Shown: positions 18,669 through 29,070, counted from the first letter of the stretch. The stretch: DNA of 64,000 bases from an uncultured Croceicoccus sp. (GCF_947496385.1 NZ_CANMCP010000004.1:294922-358921), one strand, 5' to 3'. The notes: generated from the sequence alone by a model not told the origin. Program-made: numbers and translations.

Positions 18669-20140
18669 CCACTGCCACCCGCGACAAAAGCCTCGTTCAA
18701 CGCGCCCTGTCGGGGCATGCCGCGATCGGCCTCATCGCAGGGGCGCTGATCTATCTCATCGCGGTGACCGGCACGCTGGTCGTCGTGCTCGAACAATGGC
18801 AGCGCTGGGAACAGCCCGATATTGCCGAGAGCGCGGGCCTCACCCCGCAGGCGGCGCAGGCGTCGATCCCGAATGTCCGTGCGCAGGAGGCGGATATGAC
18901 GCCGACCGCGCATCTCTATATCCGCATGCCGAACGCGGCGCTGCCCCGGCCCGTCGTCACCACCGACAACAAGGCGTGGTATATCGATGGCGAGGGGCGC
19001 ATCGCCGGGCGCGAGGGACACAGCTGGACCGAGATGGTCGCCGCGCTGCATTACAACCTCACCCTGCCGGTCATCTGGGGCATGATCCTGGTCGGCGCGC
19101 TGGGCGTGGCGCTGGCGGCGTTGCTCGTCACGGGGGTCGTCGCCCATCCCAAGATCTTCAAGGATGCGTTCCGCCTGCGTGCCCGCGCCGAACCGCAACT
19201 GGCGCGGACCGACTGGCACAACCGGCTGGGCGTGTGGACGCTGCCCTTCACGCTGATGGTGACGCTCACCGGTGCGTTCATCGGGCTGAGCTATACGAGC
19301 GTCGGCACGCTGGCGCAGAGCTATACCGGCGGGGCGATGGACCCTGTTTACGCGACGATATTCGGGGCAGAGCCAGAACATGATCCCGCGCCCGCGCCGA
19401 TGGCGAACATCGCCCGCGCGATGGAGACCGTCGCCGCCCGTTTCCCGGATGCAGAGCCGACCTATATCGTCGTGCACGATCCCATGACGCAGGGGCAGTT
19501 CGTGCAGGTCATCGCCGAACATCCGCGCCAGCTCATCTATGGCGAGGTGTACAGTTTCGACGGTGCGGGCAGCTATCTCGGCAAGGTCGGGCTGTCGGAC
19601 GGTGCGCTCGGCCGGCAGGCGGCGGCGTCGACCTATAACCTGCATTTCGGCAATTATGCCGGACTCCCGGTGCAGCTGGCCTATATCGCTTTCGGCATCG
19701 CGCTTTGTGTCATCACCGCGACGGGCACGACGATGTGGCTGCGCAAGCGGCGGCGCAAGGGGCACGACATCGCGCGCATGGCGGCGGCATGGGCCATGAC
19801 CGTGTGGGGCATTCCGCTGGTGCTGGTGCTGGTCGCGGCGCTGCGCTTTGCGGGCGGGCCTGACATGCCGGTGGTGGCGGCGTTCTGGGGCCTGCTCGGT
19901 GCCGGGCTGATCGCAGCAGCTGCGTGGCCGGCGCTGTTTTCGGATGCGGCGATGCGCCGCGTGCTCGGCATTGCGATGATCGCGGGCGCGCTGCTCCATC
20001 TCGTGTGGTTCGGCGGCGGCGCGCCCGGCGTGGTGGCGATGAACCTTGCGATCCTGGCGACTGGCGCCGTCATCTGGCGCCCGGGGCTGCGCACGGCCGG
20101 TGTGGCGGCGCCGCGAACGGGCCGGCCCGAAACCGCCTGA
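18665..20140 (+). CDS. PepSY-associated TM helix domain protein
   Basis: LVQRALSGHAAIGLIAGALIYLIAVTGTLVVVLEQWQRWEQP; DWHNRLGVWTLPFTLMVTLTGAFIG; ATGA overlap. Confidence 0.88.
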   Translation: MTTATRDKSLVQRALSGHAAIGLIAGALIYLIAVTGTLVVVLEQWQRWEQPDIAESAGLTPQAAQASIPNVRAQEADMTPTAHLYIRMPNAALPRPVVTTDNKAWYIDGEGRIAGREGHSWTEMVAALHYNLTLPVIWGMILVGALGVALAALLVTGVVAHPKIFKDAFRLRARAEPQLARTDWHNRLGVWTLPFTLMVTLTGAFIGLSYTSVGTLAQSYTGGAMDPVYATIFGAEPEHDPAPAPMANIARAMETVAARFPDAEPTYIVVHDPMTQGQFVQVIAEHPRQLIYGEVYSFDGAGSYLGKVGLSDGALGRQAAASTYNLHFGNYAGLPVQLAYIAFGIALCVITATGTTMWLRKRRRKGHDIARMAAAWAMTVWGIPLVLVLVAALRFAGGPDMPVVAAFWGLLGAGLIAAAAWPALFSDAAMRRVLGIAMIAGALLHLVWFGGGAPGVVAMNLAILATGAVIWRPGLRTAGVAAPRTGRPETA

Positions 20141-20189
20141 CCCCGATCGGCTGGACCGGGATCAGGCGCGAGGGGTCAGGCGCGAGGGA

Positions 20190-21500
20190 TCACGCAGGGT
20201 TGCGGGCGAACACGCCGAAGCCGCCGATGATCGCGTAGCAAACCGCCGGCAGTATCAGCGCATAGGACAGCCCCCCGGTGATGTCGGCCAGCGCGCCGGT
20301 CGCGAGCGGGATGATCGCCCCGCCGCAGATCGCCACGTTGATGATGCCCGACCCGTCCGCCGCGCGCGGGCCCAGCTTCTCGCACGCGAGCGAGAAGATC
20401 GTCGGGAACATGATTGAATTCATGAGCCCGACGGCGAGCAGGCTGTAACCGGCAAGCGAACCCTGCGAGAACAGGGACAGCGCGATGAGCAGGATCGCCC
20501 CCGTGGCATTGACGGCAAGGATCTTGCCCGGGCTGAACATGCGCAGCGCCCACGAGCCGATGAAACGCCCGACCATCGCCCCGCCCCAGTAGATTCCGAT
20601 CATCCAGCCCACGGCGCTCTCGGGCTGTCCCAGCACGCGGTCGAGCGCGAGATAGTTGATGATGACCGACCCGATCGACACTTCCGCCCCGACATAGAGG
20701 AAGATGCACAAGGCGCCGAAGCCGAAACGCTTGCGCTTCAACAGGTCCAGCCCGGCGAGGCCGGAGGACGCCTCGTGTCGTTCCCCCTTCAACCGGTCGC
20801 GGAACAGCCACACGGCCAGCGCGACGATGCCGATCATCACCGCCAGCGCGAGATAGCCGTGCCAGATCGCCTCGCCCTCCGCCTGGCGATAGGCACGCAG
20901 CGCCTCGCCCGAAAGCGTGGCCGGATCGACCTCCGCCAGGCTGCCGAGGAGCACCGCCGCGCCCACGAGCGGGAAGACCGTCGTGCCGAGCGAATTGAAC
21001 GCCTGCGCAAAGGTCAGCCGGCTATGCGCGGTCTTCTGCGGGCCGAGCAGGCTGATCAGCGGATTGGCCACGACCTGCACGATCACCACCCCGCTCGCCA
21101 ATACGAACAGGGCGAGCAGGAACAGGCCGAAGGTTGCGCCCTGGCTCGCCGGGATGAACAGCAGGCAGCCCGCCATCATGGTGACAAGTCCAAAGGTCGC
21201 GCCGCGCATGTACCCAATGCGCTTGATCAGCTTCGAGCCCGGAATGCCGATGATCGCATAGGCGGCGAAGAAGCAGAACTGCACCAGCATCGCCTGCGTG
21301 TAATTGAGCGTGAACAGCTCCTTGAGCTTGGGAATGAGCACGTCGTTGAGCGACGTGATCCCGCCAAAGATCAGGAACAGCCCGAACATGAAATATTGCA
21401 GCCCCCCTGCATCCACCGGGCGGCCCGTGTCCTCGATCGGTTGCGGATCGGTGCTGCTCGATACGTCGGGGGCAAGTGCCATCAAAGCGTTCCTCGTCAT
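20190..21500 (-). CDS. Sugar MFS transporter (FucP-like)
   Basis: YFMFGLFLIFGGITSLNDVLIPKLKELFTLNYTQAMLVQFCFFAAYAIIGIPGSKLIKRIGY. Confidence 0.9.
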   Translation of the reverse strand: MTRNALMALAPDVSSSTDPQPIEDTGRPVDAGGLQYFMFGLFLIFGGITSLNDVLIPKLKELFTLNYTQAMLVQFCFFAAYAIIGIPGSKLIKRIGYMRGATFGLVTMMAGCLLFIPASQGATFGLFLLALFVLASGVVIVQVVANPLISLLGPQKTAHSRLTFAQAFNSLGTTVFPLVGAAVLLGSLAEVDPATLSGEALRAYRQAEGEAIWHGYLALAVMIGIVALAVWLFRDRLKGERHEASSGLAGLDLLKRKRFGFGALCIFLYVGAEVSIGSVIINYLALDRVLGQPESAVGWMIGIYWGGAMVGRFIGSWALRMFSPGKILAVNATGAILLIALSLFSQGSLAGYSLLAVGLMNSIMFPTIFSLACEKLGPRAADGSGIINVAICGGAIIPLATGALADITGGLSYALILPAVCYAIIGGFGVFARNPA

Positions 21501-21547
21501 GATATTCGGCCGCGAAGGCCCAAGCATGGCCGGGCTGGATTACAACG

Positions 21548-23950
21548 TCAAAAAGTGCAAGCGGTATCGGCGGCGATTTCGGCTCTTTCCACACGCGAAA
21601 TGCGCATGGTGAATGCGCCTTGCGTGGCAAAGCCGATGCTTTTCGCCGCGGTGTCGAGACATTGCGCGGTCAGGATCATCTCGCGCCATCCCTTGCCCGC
21701 CGCGACGCGCAGGTGGTCGGTGATGTCGATCCGCTGCTCCCCGTTCAGGAGATGGACCGGTGCCGTCGGGGCATCCGTCACCTGATACGCGATGCGATAG
21801 GCGGCCGCCTCCGCCGGCTGTTCGAGGACGAGGCGCGATCCGGGGGCAAAGCGGATTTCGCGGGCGTCTTCCTGTGCGTCGCGGTCGTATCCGCGCGCGG
21901 TGATGCCGCCCTCGCTCCCGATGAGATTGGGCAGCGCGCCTTCGCCGGCGCGGGCCACGACCCCCTGGGCGAGCCGACCCGACCCGAATAGCTGCGCGGA
22001 CGGTCCCTCCGCCAGCGCAGCGCATTCTTCGGGGAGCGGGGCCAGCGGTGCCGTATCGGACAGATTGCGCCCGTAGCCGACCGGGAAGAGCGTGCCCTCG
22101 CCGCCGTTCACGGGCGTCCCGGCGCAGCGCGCGGGCCAGCTGAACGACAGGCGCCCGGTCGCCGGGACCGCGCCATACAGCACGTCGGCGATGCCCGCGC
22201 CCTCGCTCCCCGGAAGCCAGGACGCAACGAATGCATCGGATGCATTGAGCTCGCGATTGACCCAGAGCGGACGCCCCGACAGGAACACCCCCACCGTGGG
22301 CACTCCCGCTGCGCGAAACCGGCGCAGCGCGTTCAGCCCGGCTTCGTCGCGAAACGCCAGATTGGTCCGGTCGCCCGCGAATTCGGCATAGGGATCCTCG
22401 CCGAACACCACGATCGCCACGTCCGCGCCGTCCACGGCCCCATCGCCCTGCATCCCATCGCCCTGCATCAATGTCGCGGTGCCGCCGCCGCGCTGCGCAT
22501 GCAACGCGATCCCGTCGAAAATGGTCGTCGCATTGGGGAACCGCGCATTGGTCAGATCGCCGCCACCCTGCCAGGTGAGCGACCAGCCGCCCGATTGCTT
22601 GGCAATGTCGTTTGCGCCCGATCCGGCCACGACGACGCGCGCGCCCGGCCTGATCGGGAGGATGCCGTCATTCTTCAGGATCACCTGCGATTTCGCCACG
22701 GCCTCGCGCGCAAGGGCGCGATGTTCGGGCGAGGCGAGCCTGTCATAACGCCCGGCAAGGGGGCGCGCCGACGGACGCCGCGCATCCGGCCCGAGCAGCC
22801 CGGCACGATATTTCACGCGCAGCACGCGGGCGACCGCCTCGTCCAGCCGCGCGGTGGGGATCGTCCCGTCGTTCACCTGCGTGATGAGCGTGTCGAGCAA
22901 TCCCTTCCAGTCGTCGGGCACCATGTAGATGTCCAGCCCGGCGAGCAGCGCCTGCGGACAATCGGTGACGGTGCAACCGGCGATCTGTCCGTGCCCGTTC
23001 CAGTCACCGACGACCAGCCCGTCGAACCCCATCTGTCCGCGCAGCACATCGGTGAGCAGCGGCTTGTTCCCGTGCATCTTGCGCCCGTTCACCGAATTGA
23101 AGCTGGCCATGATGGCGGCCACGCCCGCATCGATCGCGGCGGGATAGGGGCGACCGTGCAGGGCGAGGAGCGCGTCGATATCGCCGTTCACATCGCCCTG
23201 GTCGACGCCATTGGTGGTGCCCCCATCGCCAAAGAAATGCTTCGCCGTGGCGATCACGTGGGGACCGTGCAGGTAATCTGCGCCCGCCGGATCACCCTGC
23301 AATCCGCGGACCAGCGCCGCGCCCATCGTGGCGACGATGTCGGGATTTTCCGAATAGCTCTCATACGTCCGGCCCCAGCGATCGTCGCGCGCGACCGCCA
23401 CGGTGGGCGAGAAGTTCCAGTCGATGCCCGTCACCGCGATTTCGGCGGCGGTGGCTGCGCCGATCCGCTGCACGAGGCCGGCGTCCCTTGTTGCGCCGAG
23501 GCCGATATTGTGCGGAAACAGCGTCGCGCCGACGATGTTCGAATGGCCATGCACGGCATCCGTGCCCCACATGGTCGGCACCGCCGGCTCGCCGCCTGGA
23601 AGCGGGCGCACCGATGCATCATACATCGTGTCGGCGAGCGCGAGCCATTCCGACGCCGGCGCGTATTCGTCGCCGCCCGGCCCGCCATTGCCGCCGTTGA
23701 GATAGCTGCCGAAACGATAGCGGGCCATGTCCTCGGGGGTGAAGGAGTTGATCTGCGGCTGGATGAGCTGCGCGACCTTGCGTTCCACGCTCATGCGCGA
23801 AAGCAGGTCGGCGACGACGGCATCCTCGCCATCGCGTTCGGTCGTGGCCGGTTCGGCGGCGGTCGCGGATGCGGGGCGCTCCATCGTCGCGCAGCCGGGC
23901 AAGGCCGCGGTGGCAAGCAGCAGGGCGGCGAATTGCGGAAACGGTTTCAT
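21548..23950 (-). CDS. Glycoside hydrolase family 3 lipoprotein (beta-glucosidase type)
   Basis: AALPGC lipobox; ATAKHFFGDGGTTNGVDQG, LVVGDWNGHGQI (nucleophile region). Confidence 0.92.
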   Translation of the reverse strand: MKPFPQFAALLLATAALPGCATMERPASATAAEPATTERDGEDAVVADLLSRMSVERKVAQLIQPQINSFTPEDMARYRFGSYLNGGNGGPGGDEYAPASEWLALADTMYDASVRPLPGGEPAVPTMWGTDAVHGHSNIVGATLFPHNIGLGATRDAGLVQRIGAATAAEIAVTGIDWNFSPTVAVARDDRWGRTYESYSENPDIVATMGAALVRGLQGDPAGADYLHGPHVIATAKHFFGDGGTTNGVDQGDVNGDIDALLALHGRPYPAAIDAGVAAIMASFNSVNGRKMHGNKPLLTDVLRGQMGFDGLVVGDWNGHGQIAGCTVTDCPQALLAGLDIYMVPDDWKGLLDTLITQVNDGTIPTARLDEAVARVLRVKYRAGLLGPDARRPSARPLAGRYDRLASPEHRALAREAVAKSQVILKNDGILPIRPGARVVVAGSGANDIAKQSGGWSLTWQGGGDLTNARFPNATTIFDGIALHAQRGGGTATLMQGDGMQGDGAVDGADVAIVVFGEDPYAEFAGDRTNLAFRDEAGLNALRRFRAAGVPTVGVFLSGRPLWVNRELNASDAFVASWLPGSEGAGIADVLYGAVPATGRLSFSWPARCAGTPVNGGEGTLFPVGYGRNLSDTAPLAPLPEECAALAEGPSAQLFGSGRLAQGVVARAGEGALPNLIGSEGGITARGYDRDAQEDAREIRFAPGSRLVLEQPAEAAAYRIAYQVTDAPTAPVHLLNGEQRIDITDHLRVAAGKGWREMILTAQCLDTAAKSIGFATQGAFTMRISRVERAEIAADTACTF

Positions 23951-24241
23951 GGCTGAGAATCCCTTGGTTGCGGGCACTGGGGCCGCGGGTGCGGACACGC
24001 ACGAAGCATCGCGCCATGGCCGGCGAAGTGGACGCCGCCCCTTCGCGCCATGCGCGCAGTCGCTTCTGTATCACGGAAATTGCGGGGAGCACGCGCGACG
24101 GCAATGCCGGCAACCGCCGGAGCGAGGGCGATCACAGCCACGGCGAACCCGGTCGCGGTGGTGTTACGATCATTACGCGCATGGTTCTCCCTTCGCTCGT
24201 CGAATCGTTGCGTCCGACGTCACGCATGTCGACATAACCAC

Positions 24242-24283
24242 AATTGTGAACGCTCACAATCCGAAAAACGGGGAGCGTTCACA
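24242..24283. promoter_or_regulatory. lac-operator-like dyad and second inverted half-site
   Basis: AATTGTGAACGCTCACAATC at 24242-24261; TGTGAACGCTC (24245-24255) / GAGCGTTCACA (24273-24283) perfect 11-bp inverted repeat. Confidence 0.6.
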
Positions 24284-24467
24284 GCGCCGCGATCCGCTGC
24301 TATCTACCGCATGGGAAGAGGAACTCGCGTGCGAAGGACAAGACGATCGGCGATGAACGATGCCGGCACGGCGGCCCATGGCGGGGACGAATGAACGCGT
24401 CCGGCATAAGGTTTCGCCGGGCATGCCGTGCGCTGCGCCGGCACGCCCCGTGCGCACCTCTTGTAAC

Positions 24468-25724
24468 ATGGCGATGACGGTTTCCGCCGCGCGGCTTTCG
24501 GCGGGGCCGGGTGTCTTTCGCTACGTGCTGGCCTTCATGGGCGGGCATGTCGCCTTCGTGCCCCTGCTCGTCCTGCTGCTCCCGCGCAGGGTCGAGGCGG
24601 GCGACGCTGCCGATCCGGTCGCAGCGCTCAGCATCCTTCTCGTCATCGGCGGGGTGGTCGCCAGCATCGCCAATATCGTCGCGGGCCGGTTGAGCGACCG
24701 CGCCTTTGCGCAGGTGGGCAGCCGGCGGGGCATGATCACGCTCGGCCTCGCACTTGTCTGTGCGAGCTATGCTCCCTTTGCGCTGTCGTCCGGGTTTGCG
24801 GCGCTGTGTGCCGCGATCATCGCGTTTCAGGTCGCGGTGAACGTGCTGCTTGCCCCACTCGGTGCATTGCTGGCCGATTATGTGGAGGATGCACGCAAGG
24901 GCCGCGTCGCCGGCCTGCTGAGCGCGGCCCTGCCCCTGTCCTATGGCGTTCTCGCGGTGCTGGGCTGGGCGTTTCCGCGCGACGCGGACCTTGCCTTTGC
25001 CGCGACCGCCGTGATCACCGCCGTGCTGGTGCTTCCGCTTCTGCTCGCCTGGCCGTTCGGGCGGGGGAGCGCCGGTGACCCGCCGGCGCTTGCCGCACCG
25101 ATCGGCGCGGGGGCGGGCAGGGACCGGCGCAGCGTGCCGCGGGACTTCGCAATGGCCTTTGTCGCGCGGCTCGCCATGCAATGCGGTGCGGTGCTGGTGC
25201 TGTCCTATGTTTTCTTCTATCTCGAGGGGCTGGCCGCGCGCATCGGGCCGCCGCCGGGCGGGACGACGACGGCGGCGCTGGCGCTGCTCTCGGTGCTGGC
25301 GCTGTGTGCATCGGCGCTTGCCTCGGTCGTCGCGGGGCTGGCATCGGACCGGCTCGGCCAACGGCGCGGGCCACTCATGGCGTGCTGCGCGCTGGCGGCG
25401 GCGGCGCTTGCGCTCATGGCGGGGGCGCCGGGGTGGTGGGCGATCTTCCTGTCCTATCCGCTCTTCAATGCGGGGTTGAGCGGTTTTGTCGCGCTCGACG
25501 CCGCGCTTGTCGGACAGCTTGTCGCGGGCGACACGCGGCGCGGCTTCTGGCTCGGAATCATGAACCTTACCAACACCGTGCCGGCGATCGCGGTGCCGCT
25601 GCTCACCCTGCTTTATGCCGCGGGCGATGCGATGGCCGTGTTCTTCCCCGCGTTTCTGGCAAGTGCTGCGTGCGCCGCGATCATTGCGATTGCCTGCGTG
25701 GCGGCGATCCGGTCCATCGACTGA
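24468..25724 (+). CDS. MFS transporter
   Basis: 12-TM-like hydrophobic profile; GRLSDRAFAQVGSRRGMITLGL and ASDRLGQRRGPLMA loops. Confidence 0.82.
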   Translation: MAMTVSAARLSAGPGVFRYVLAFMGGHVAFVPLLVLLLPRRVEAGDAADPVAALSILLVIGGVVASIANIVAGRLSDRAFAQVGSRRGMITLGLALVCASYAPFALSSGFAALCAAIIAFQVAVNVLLAPLGALLADYVEDARKGRVAGLLSAALPLSYGVLAVLGWAFPRDADLAFAATAVITAVLVLPLLLAWPFGRGSAGDPPALAAPIGAGAGRDRRSVPRDFAMAFVARLAMQCGAVLVLSYVFFYLEGLAARIGPPPGGTTTAALALLSVLALCASALASVVAGLASDRLGQRRGPLMACCALAAAALALMAGAPGWWAIFLSYPLFNAGLSGFVALDAALVGQLVAGDTRRGFWLGIMNLTNTVPAIAVPLLTLLYAAGDAMAVFFPAFLASAACAAIIAIACVAAIRSID

Positions 25725-25745
25725 TCGCCGCCGCGCGGTGCGCCC

Positions 25746-28064
25746 TTAAAAATCGTAGCGCAGCGACACCCCGTATTGCCGCGGCGGCGCATAGCCGGCG
25801 AGCCCGCCATAGCCCGGCGAGTCGAACACCGTCGCGATATAGCGGGAATCGAGCAGGTTCTGCGCCCACGCGCTCAACGACCAGGCGCGCGAATCCGGGC
25901 TGTAGGTGATCGACGCGTCGACGAGGTGGATCGGCTGAATCGTGGAGCGCGGCGTGTTGAGGATCGCGGTGTAATATTTCTCGCTCGTATAGGAATAGAG
26001 CGCATCGGTGACGACCTCGGCGCCGCCACCCACGGGAATGACGAAATTGACGCCCGCCGTCGCGCTCCATTTCGGTGCGTTCTGCAACCGGAATCCTTCG
26101 AGGTCGATGATGTCGCCCGAAATCGGGTCGCCATACAGAAAATCGGTGTAGCGCGCGTCGAGATAGGCGAGCGATCCGCGCAGGGTCATGCCATCGACCG
26201 GCGCGGCGGTGGTTTCGAATTCGAAGCCCTTGATCTCCGACGCGCCGGCATTGAGGATGCGGTTGCCCTGCGTATTGGTGGCGCCGTCGAAATAGATCTG
26301 CGCGACCTGCATGTCCCTGTAATCGGTGTAGAACGCGGCGAGATTGGTGCGCAGCCGCCGGTTCAGGAAATCGGCCTTGATCCCGGCCTCGAACGTATCG
26401 ACTTCTTCGGGATCGAACGGGGTATCGCCGTCCGACGGCACGCCGACGCGCCCTGTAAACCCGCCCGATTTGAACCCCCGCGTCCAGCTGGCATAAAGCA
26501 GCGTGCCATCGTCGAATTCGTAATCCGCGCCAAGTTTCCAGCCAAGGTTGTCCCAGCTTTCGCGCCCGCCGGTGGTGAAGCTGTCGATGATGACATTGCC
26601 TTCGCCGGTATAGTTCGATCCCGCCGGATCGCCGATGCTGGTGATGAGGCTCGGCATGGAGGTGGTGCGTTCGTGGGTATAGCGCAGCCCGCCCTGCAAT
26701 TGCAGGCGGTCGGTCACCTGCCAGTAGGCCTGCGCGAAGCCGGAAATCGAATAGTTGTCCTGATCCTGAAGATTGGTCTGCAACAGGCCGGGGGCGGCAA
26801 ATTGCAGGCGATAGGCCTGAATATGGTCGTAATGGGTTTTGAGGTAAAAACCGCCGACGATCATGCGGATGTCTTGCGTGAGGTCGACATTGGTGCGCAA
26901 TTCCTGGCTGAATTGCCAGCCTTCGGTTTCGCGGAACGTGTCGTTCTTGAATTCCGGGGTGCCGTCCTGATCGGTAAATTCGGTAAGGGTGAACTGCTTG
27001 TATCCGGTGATCGCGGTGATGTCGCCGATGCCCGTATCGAACAGGTTCATGGTCAGCGTGCCGGAATATGTGTCCATGTCCGAAATATCGGGCACGGAAT
27101 TGTTCGCGCTGAAATATTCATCGGGGGCGAAACATTGCCCGCCGCCGGCGCACGGGCTTCGGTACATGCCGTCCTCGCCAGTCGGCTCGTAAATCGCCTC
27201 CCCGACATAGGCGCCGTTGACGATGATCGGCGAACCGTTGCGCGCGGCGACATATTCGCCCTGCAACGTGGCGTCGAAACCGGCGGACGGTTCGAAGCGC
27301 AGATAGGCGCGCACCGCGTCGAGGTTCTTGCTCCCCATGTCGGAGCCATCGACGACATTTGTGACAAAGCCGTCGCGCTGCGAATGGATGCCGGCCACCT
27401 TGAAGGACAGCGTGTCGGCGAGCGGCAGTTCGATCGCGCCGGTCACGTCGAAACGGTCGTAATTGCCGTAGACGCCCTTGATATGGCCTCCGAATTCGCC
27501 CGTCGGCCCGGCGGTGGTCACGTTGATGACGCCGCCCGTCGTGTTCGCCCCGAACAGCGTACCCTGCGGCCCGCGAAGCACCTCGATCCGGTCGACGTCA
27601 TACAGTTCGAGCAGCGCGCCCATGGAAAAGAACTGCGGCACGCCATCGACCACGACCGACACCGTATTGCCGGCGTAGGGATCGGGTTCGATCACGCCGA
27701 TGCCGCGGATGGTGAAGACCGCGCTTTGCGGGGTGTTGGCGAAATTGTCGATCTGCACGTTGGGCACTTCGCCCTGCAATGCCTGCAGGCTGGTGCCTTG
27801 CGTCGCGGCGAAGGCATCGCCGCTGATCGCGGTGATGGCGATGGGCACGTCCTGCAGGTTCTGGCTCGTCTTCTGTGCCGTGACGACGATTTCCTGAATC
27901 GCGGGGGAGGTGGGCGGCGTGTTGGCGGGCACCGGTTGCGATGCCGGGATGGGCGCCGTGCTGTCCGAGGTGCCGGCATCCTGTGCCAGCGTCGGCGCGG
28001 ACAGGCATGAAAGACCAAGCGTGCATGCGATCGCGAGGCGCGACGCGCTCCCTGTGTTGCTCAT
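25746..28064 (-). CDS. TonB-dependent receptor
   Basis: Signal peptide, IQEIVVTAQKTSQNLQDVPIAITAISGDAF, RGPQGTLFGANTTGGVINV, C-term GVSLRYDF. Confidence 0.93.
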   Translation of the reverse strand: MSNTGSASRLAIACTLGLSCLSAPTLAQDAGTSDSTAPIPASQPVPANTPPTSPAIQEIVVTAQKTSQNLQDVPIAITAISGDAFAATQGTSLQALQGEVPNVQIDNFANTPQSAVFTIRGIGVIEPDPYAGNTVSVVVDGVPQFFSMGALLELYDVDRIEVLRGPQGTLFGANTTGGVINVTTAGPTGEFGGHIKGVYGNYDRFDVTGAIELPLADTLSFKVAGIHSQRDGFVTNVVDGSDMGSKNLDAVRAYLRFEPSAGFDATLQGEYVAARNGSPIIVNGAYVGEAIYEPTGEDGMYRSPCAGGGQCFAPDEYFSANNSVPDISDMDTYSGTLTMNLFDTGIGDITAITGYKQFTLTEFTDQDGTPEFKNDTFRETEGWQFSQELRTNVDLTQDIRMIVGGFYLKTHYDHIQAYRLQFAAPGLLQTNLQDQDNYSISGFAQAYWQVTDRLQLQGGLRYTHERTTSMPSLITSIGDPAGSNYTGEGNVIIDSFTTGGRESWDNLGWKLGADYEFDDGTLLYASWTRGFKSGGFTGRVGVPSDGDTPFDPEEVDTFEAGIKADFLNRRLRTNLAAFYTDYRDMQVAQIYFDGATNTQGNRILNAGASEIKGFEFETTAAPVDGMTLRGSLAYLDARYTDFLYGDPISGDIIDLEGFRLQNAPKWSATAGVNFVIPVGGGAEVVTDALYSYTSEKYYTAILNTPRSTIQPIHLVDASITYSPDSRAWSLSAWAQNLLDSRYIATVFDSPGYGGLAGYAPPRQYGVSLRYDF

Positions 28065-28341
28065 GATACTCTCCCTCGAACTGTTCCGTTTTTTCCGATG
28101 GCGTCCGGTTCTGGCCGGTTCTTGCGCGCAGGATGCCTGTTGCCGCTGCTGCCCGATCGGGCAGGGCGGTATTGGCGTCTCGGCCGGGTTCCACCCTGCC
28201 CGACGCTTGTCGCAAAGCGGGGGGAGGCGGGAAACTATCCCTTCGCACAGGAAATCCGGCAGGGGTGCCTGTTTTGTGATTCGGGTGCGGCCTTCCCCGC
28301 CATCGTGACACGGCCCGACAGTTGCGATAGACCTTGCGTCC

Positions 28342-29070
28342 ATGAATGCATCGCCGCCGATCTGGACGCCCTATTGCGGCGCTGCGCCCGACCCGGCGGG
28401 ATTGCTGCGCGCGTGGAACCTGGACCCGGTTCTACTGTGCGTGCTGTTCGCGGCGTTGATGCTGGGATGGCGCTACGCCCCGGCGGAGCGTCGCTTTCAT
28501 CTTGCCGCTGCGTGCACCATGGGCGTGCTTTTCATCAGCCCGCTTTGCGCGCTGGCCTCGGCCCTGTTCACCATGCGGGCGATCCACCATGTCGCGCTCG
28601 CGCTGGTGCTGGCGCCGCTGCTGGCGCGGTCGCTCGGCCTCGGGCGGTATGCGGGGCGGGTTTCGCTGTCGGTGATGACGGGGGTGCAGGCGCTCGTGTT
28701 CTGGTTCTGGCATGCGCCGCCCGTCTATGCCGCGGCGTTGTCGAACGATGCGGTGTTCTGGATCATGCAGATCACGCTGACCGGGACGGCGGCGTTCTGG
28801 TGGGCGGCGATGCGCCGGGCGCCGGCGCCCGGTGCCATTGCCGCGACGCTCGCCACCATGGTGCAGATGGGTGCGCTCGGCGCGTTGCTCACCTTTGCGG
28901 GTCGGGCATTCTACGCCCCGCATTATTTCACGACGCAAGGCTGGGGCTGGACCCCGCTGGAGGATCAGCAGATCGGCGGGCTCATCATGTGGGCGCCGGC
29001 ATCGGCGGCCTATCTGCTGATCGCGCTGGTCATGCTCTATCGCGCCCTGCCGCCGGCCTATGCACGATGA
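28342..29070 (+). CDS. ctaG: Cytochrome c oxidase assembly protein, CtaG (caa3-type)
   Basis: IWTPYCGAAPDPAGLLRAWNLDP, MRAIHHVALALVLAPLLA, FWFWHAPPVY, DQQIGGLIMW. Confidence 0.85.
   Translation: MNASPPIWTPYCGAAPDPAGLLRAWNLDPVLLCVLFAALMLGWRYAPAERRFHLAAACTMGVLFISPLCALASALFTMRAIHHVALALVLAPLLARSLGLGRYAGRVSLSVMTGVQALVFWFWHAPPVYAAALSNDAVFWIMQITLTGTAAFWWAAMRRAPAPGAIAATLATMVQMGALGALLTFAGRAFYAPHYFTTQGWGWTPLEDQQIGGLIMWAPASAAYLLIALVMLYRALPPAYAR

Noticed and set aside
22499-23956. 485-aa plus-strand ORF
   Set aside because: Antisense to the GH3 gene.
25776-28010. 744-aa plus-strand ORF
   Set aside because: Antisense to a clear TonB-dependent receptor.
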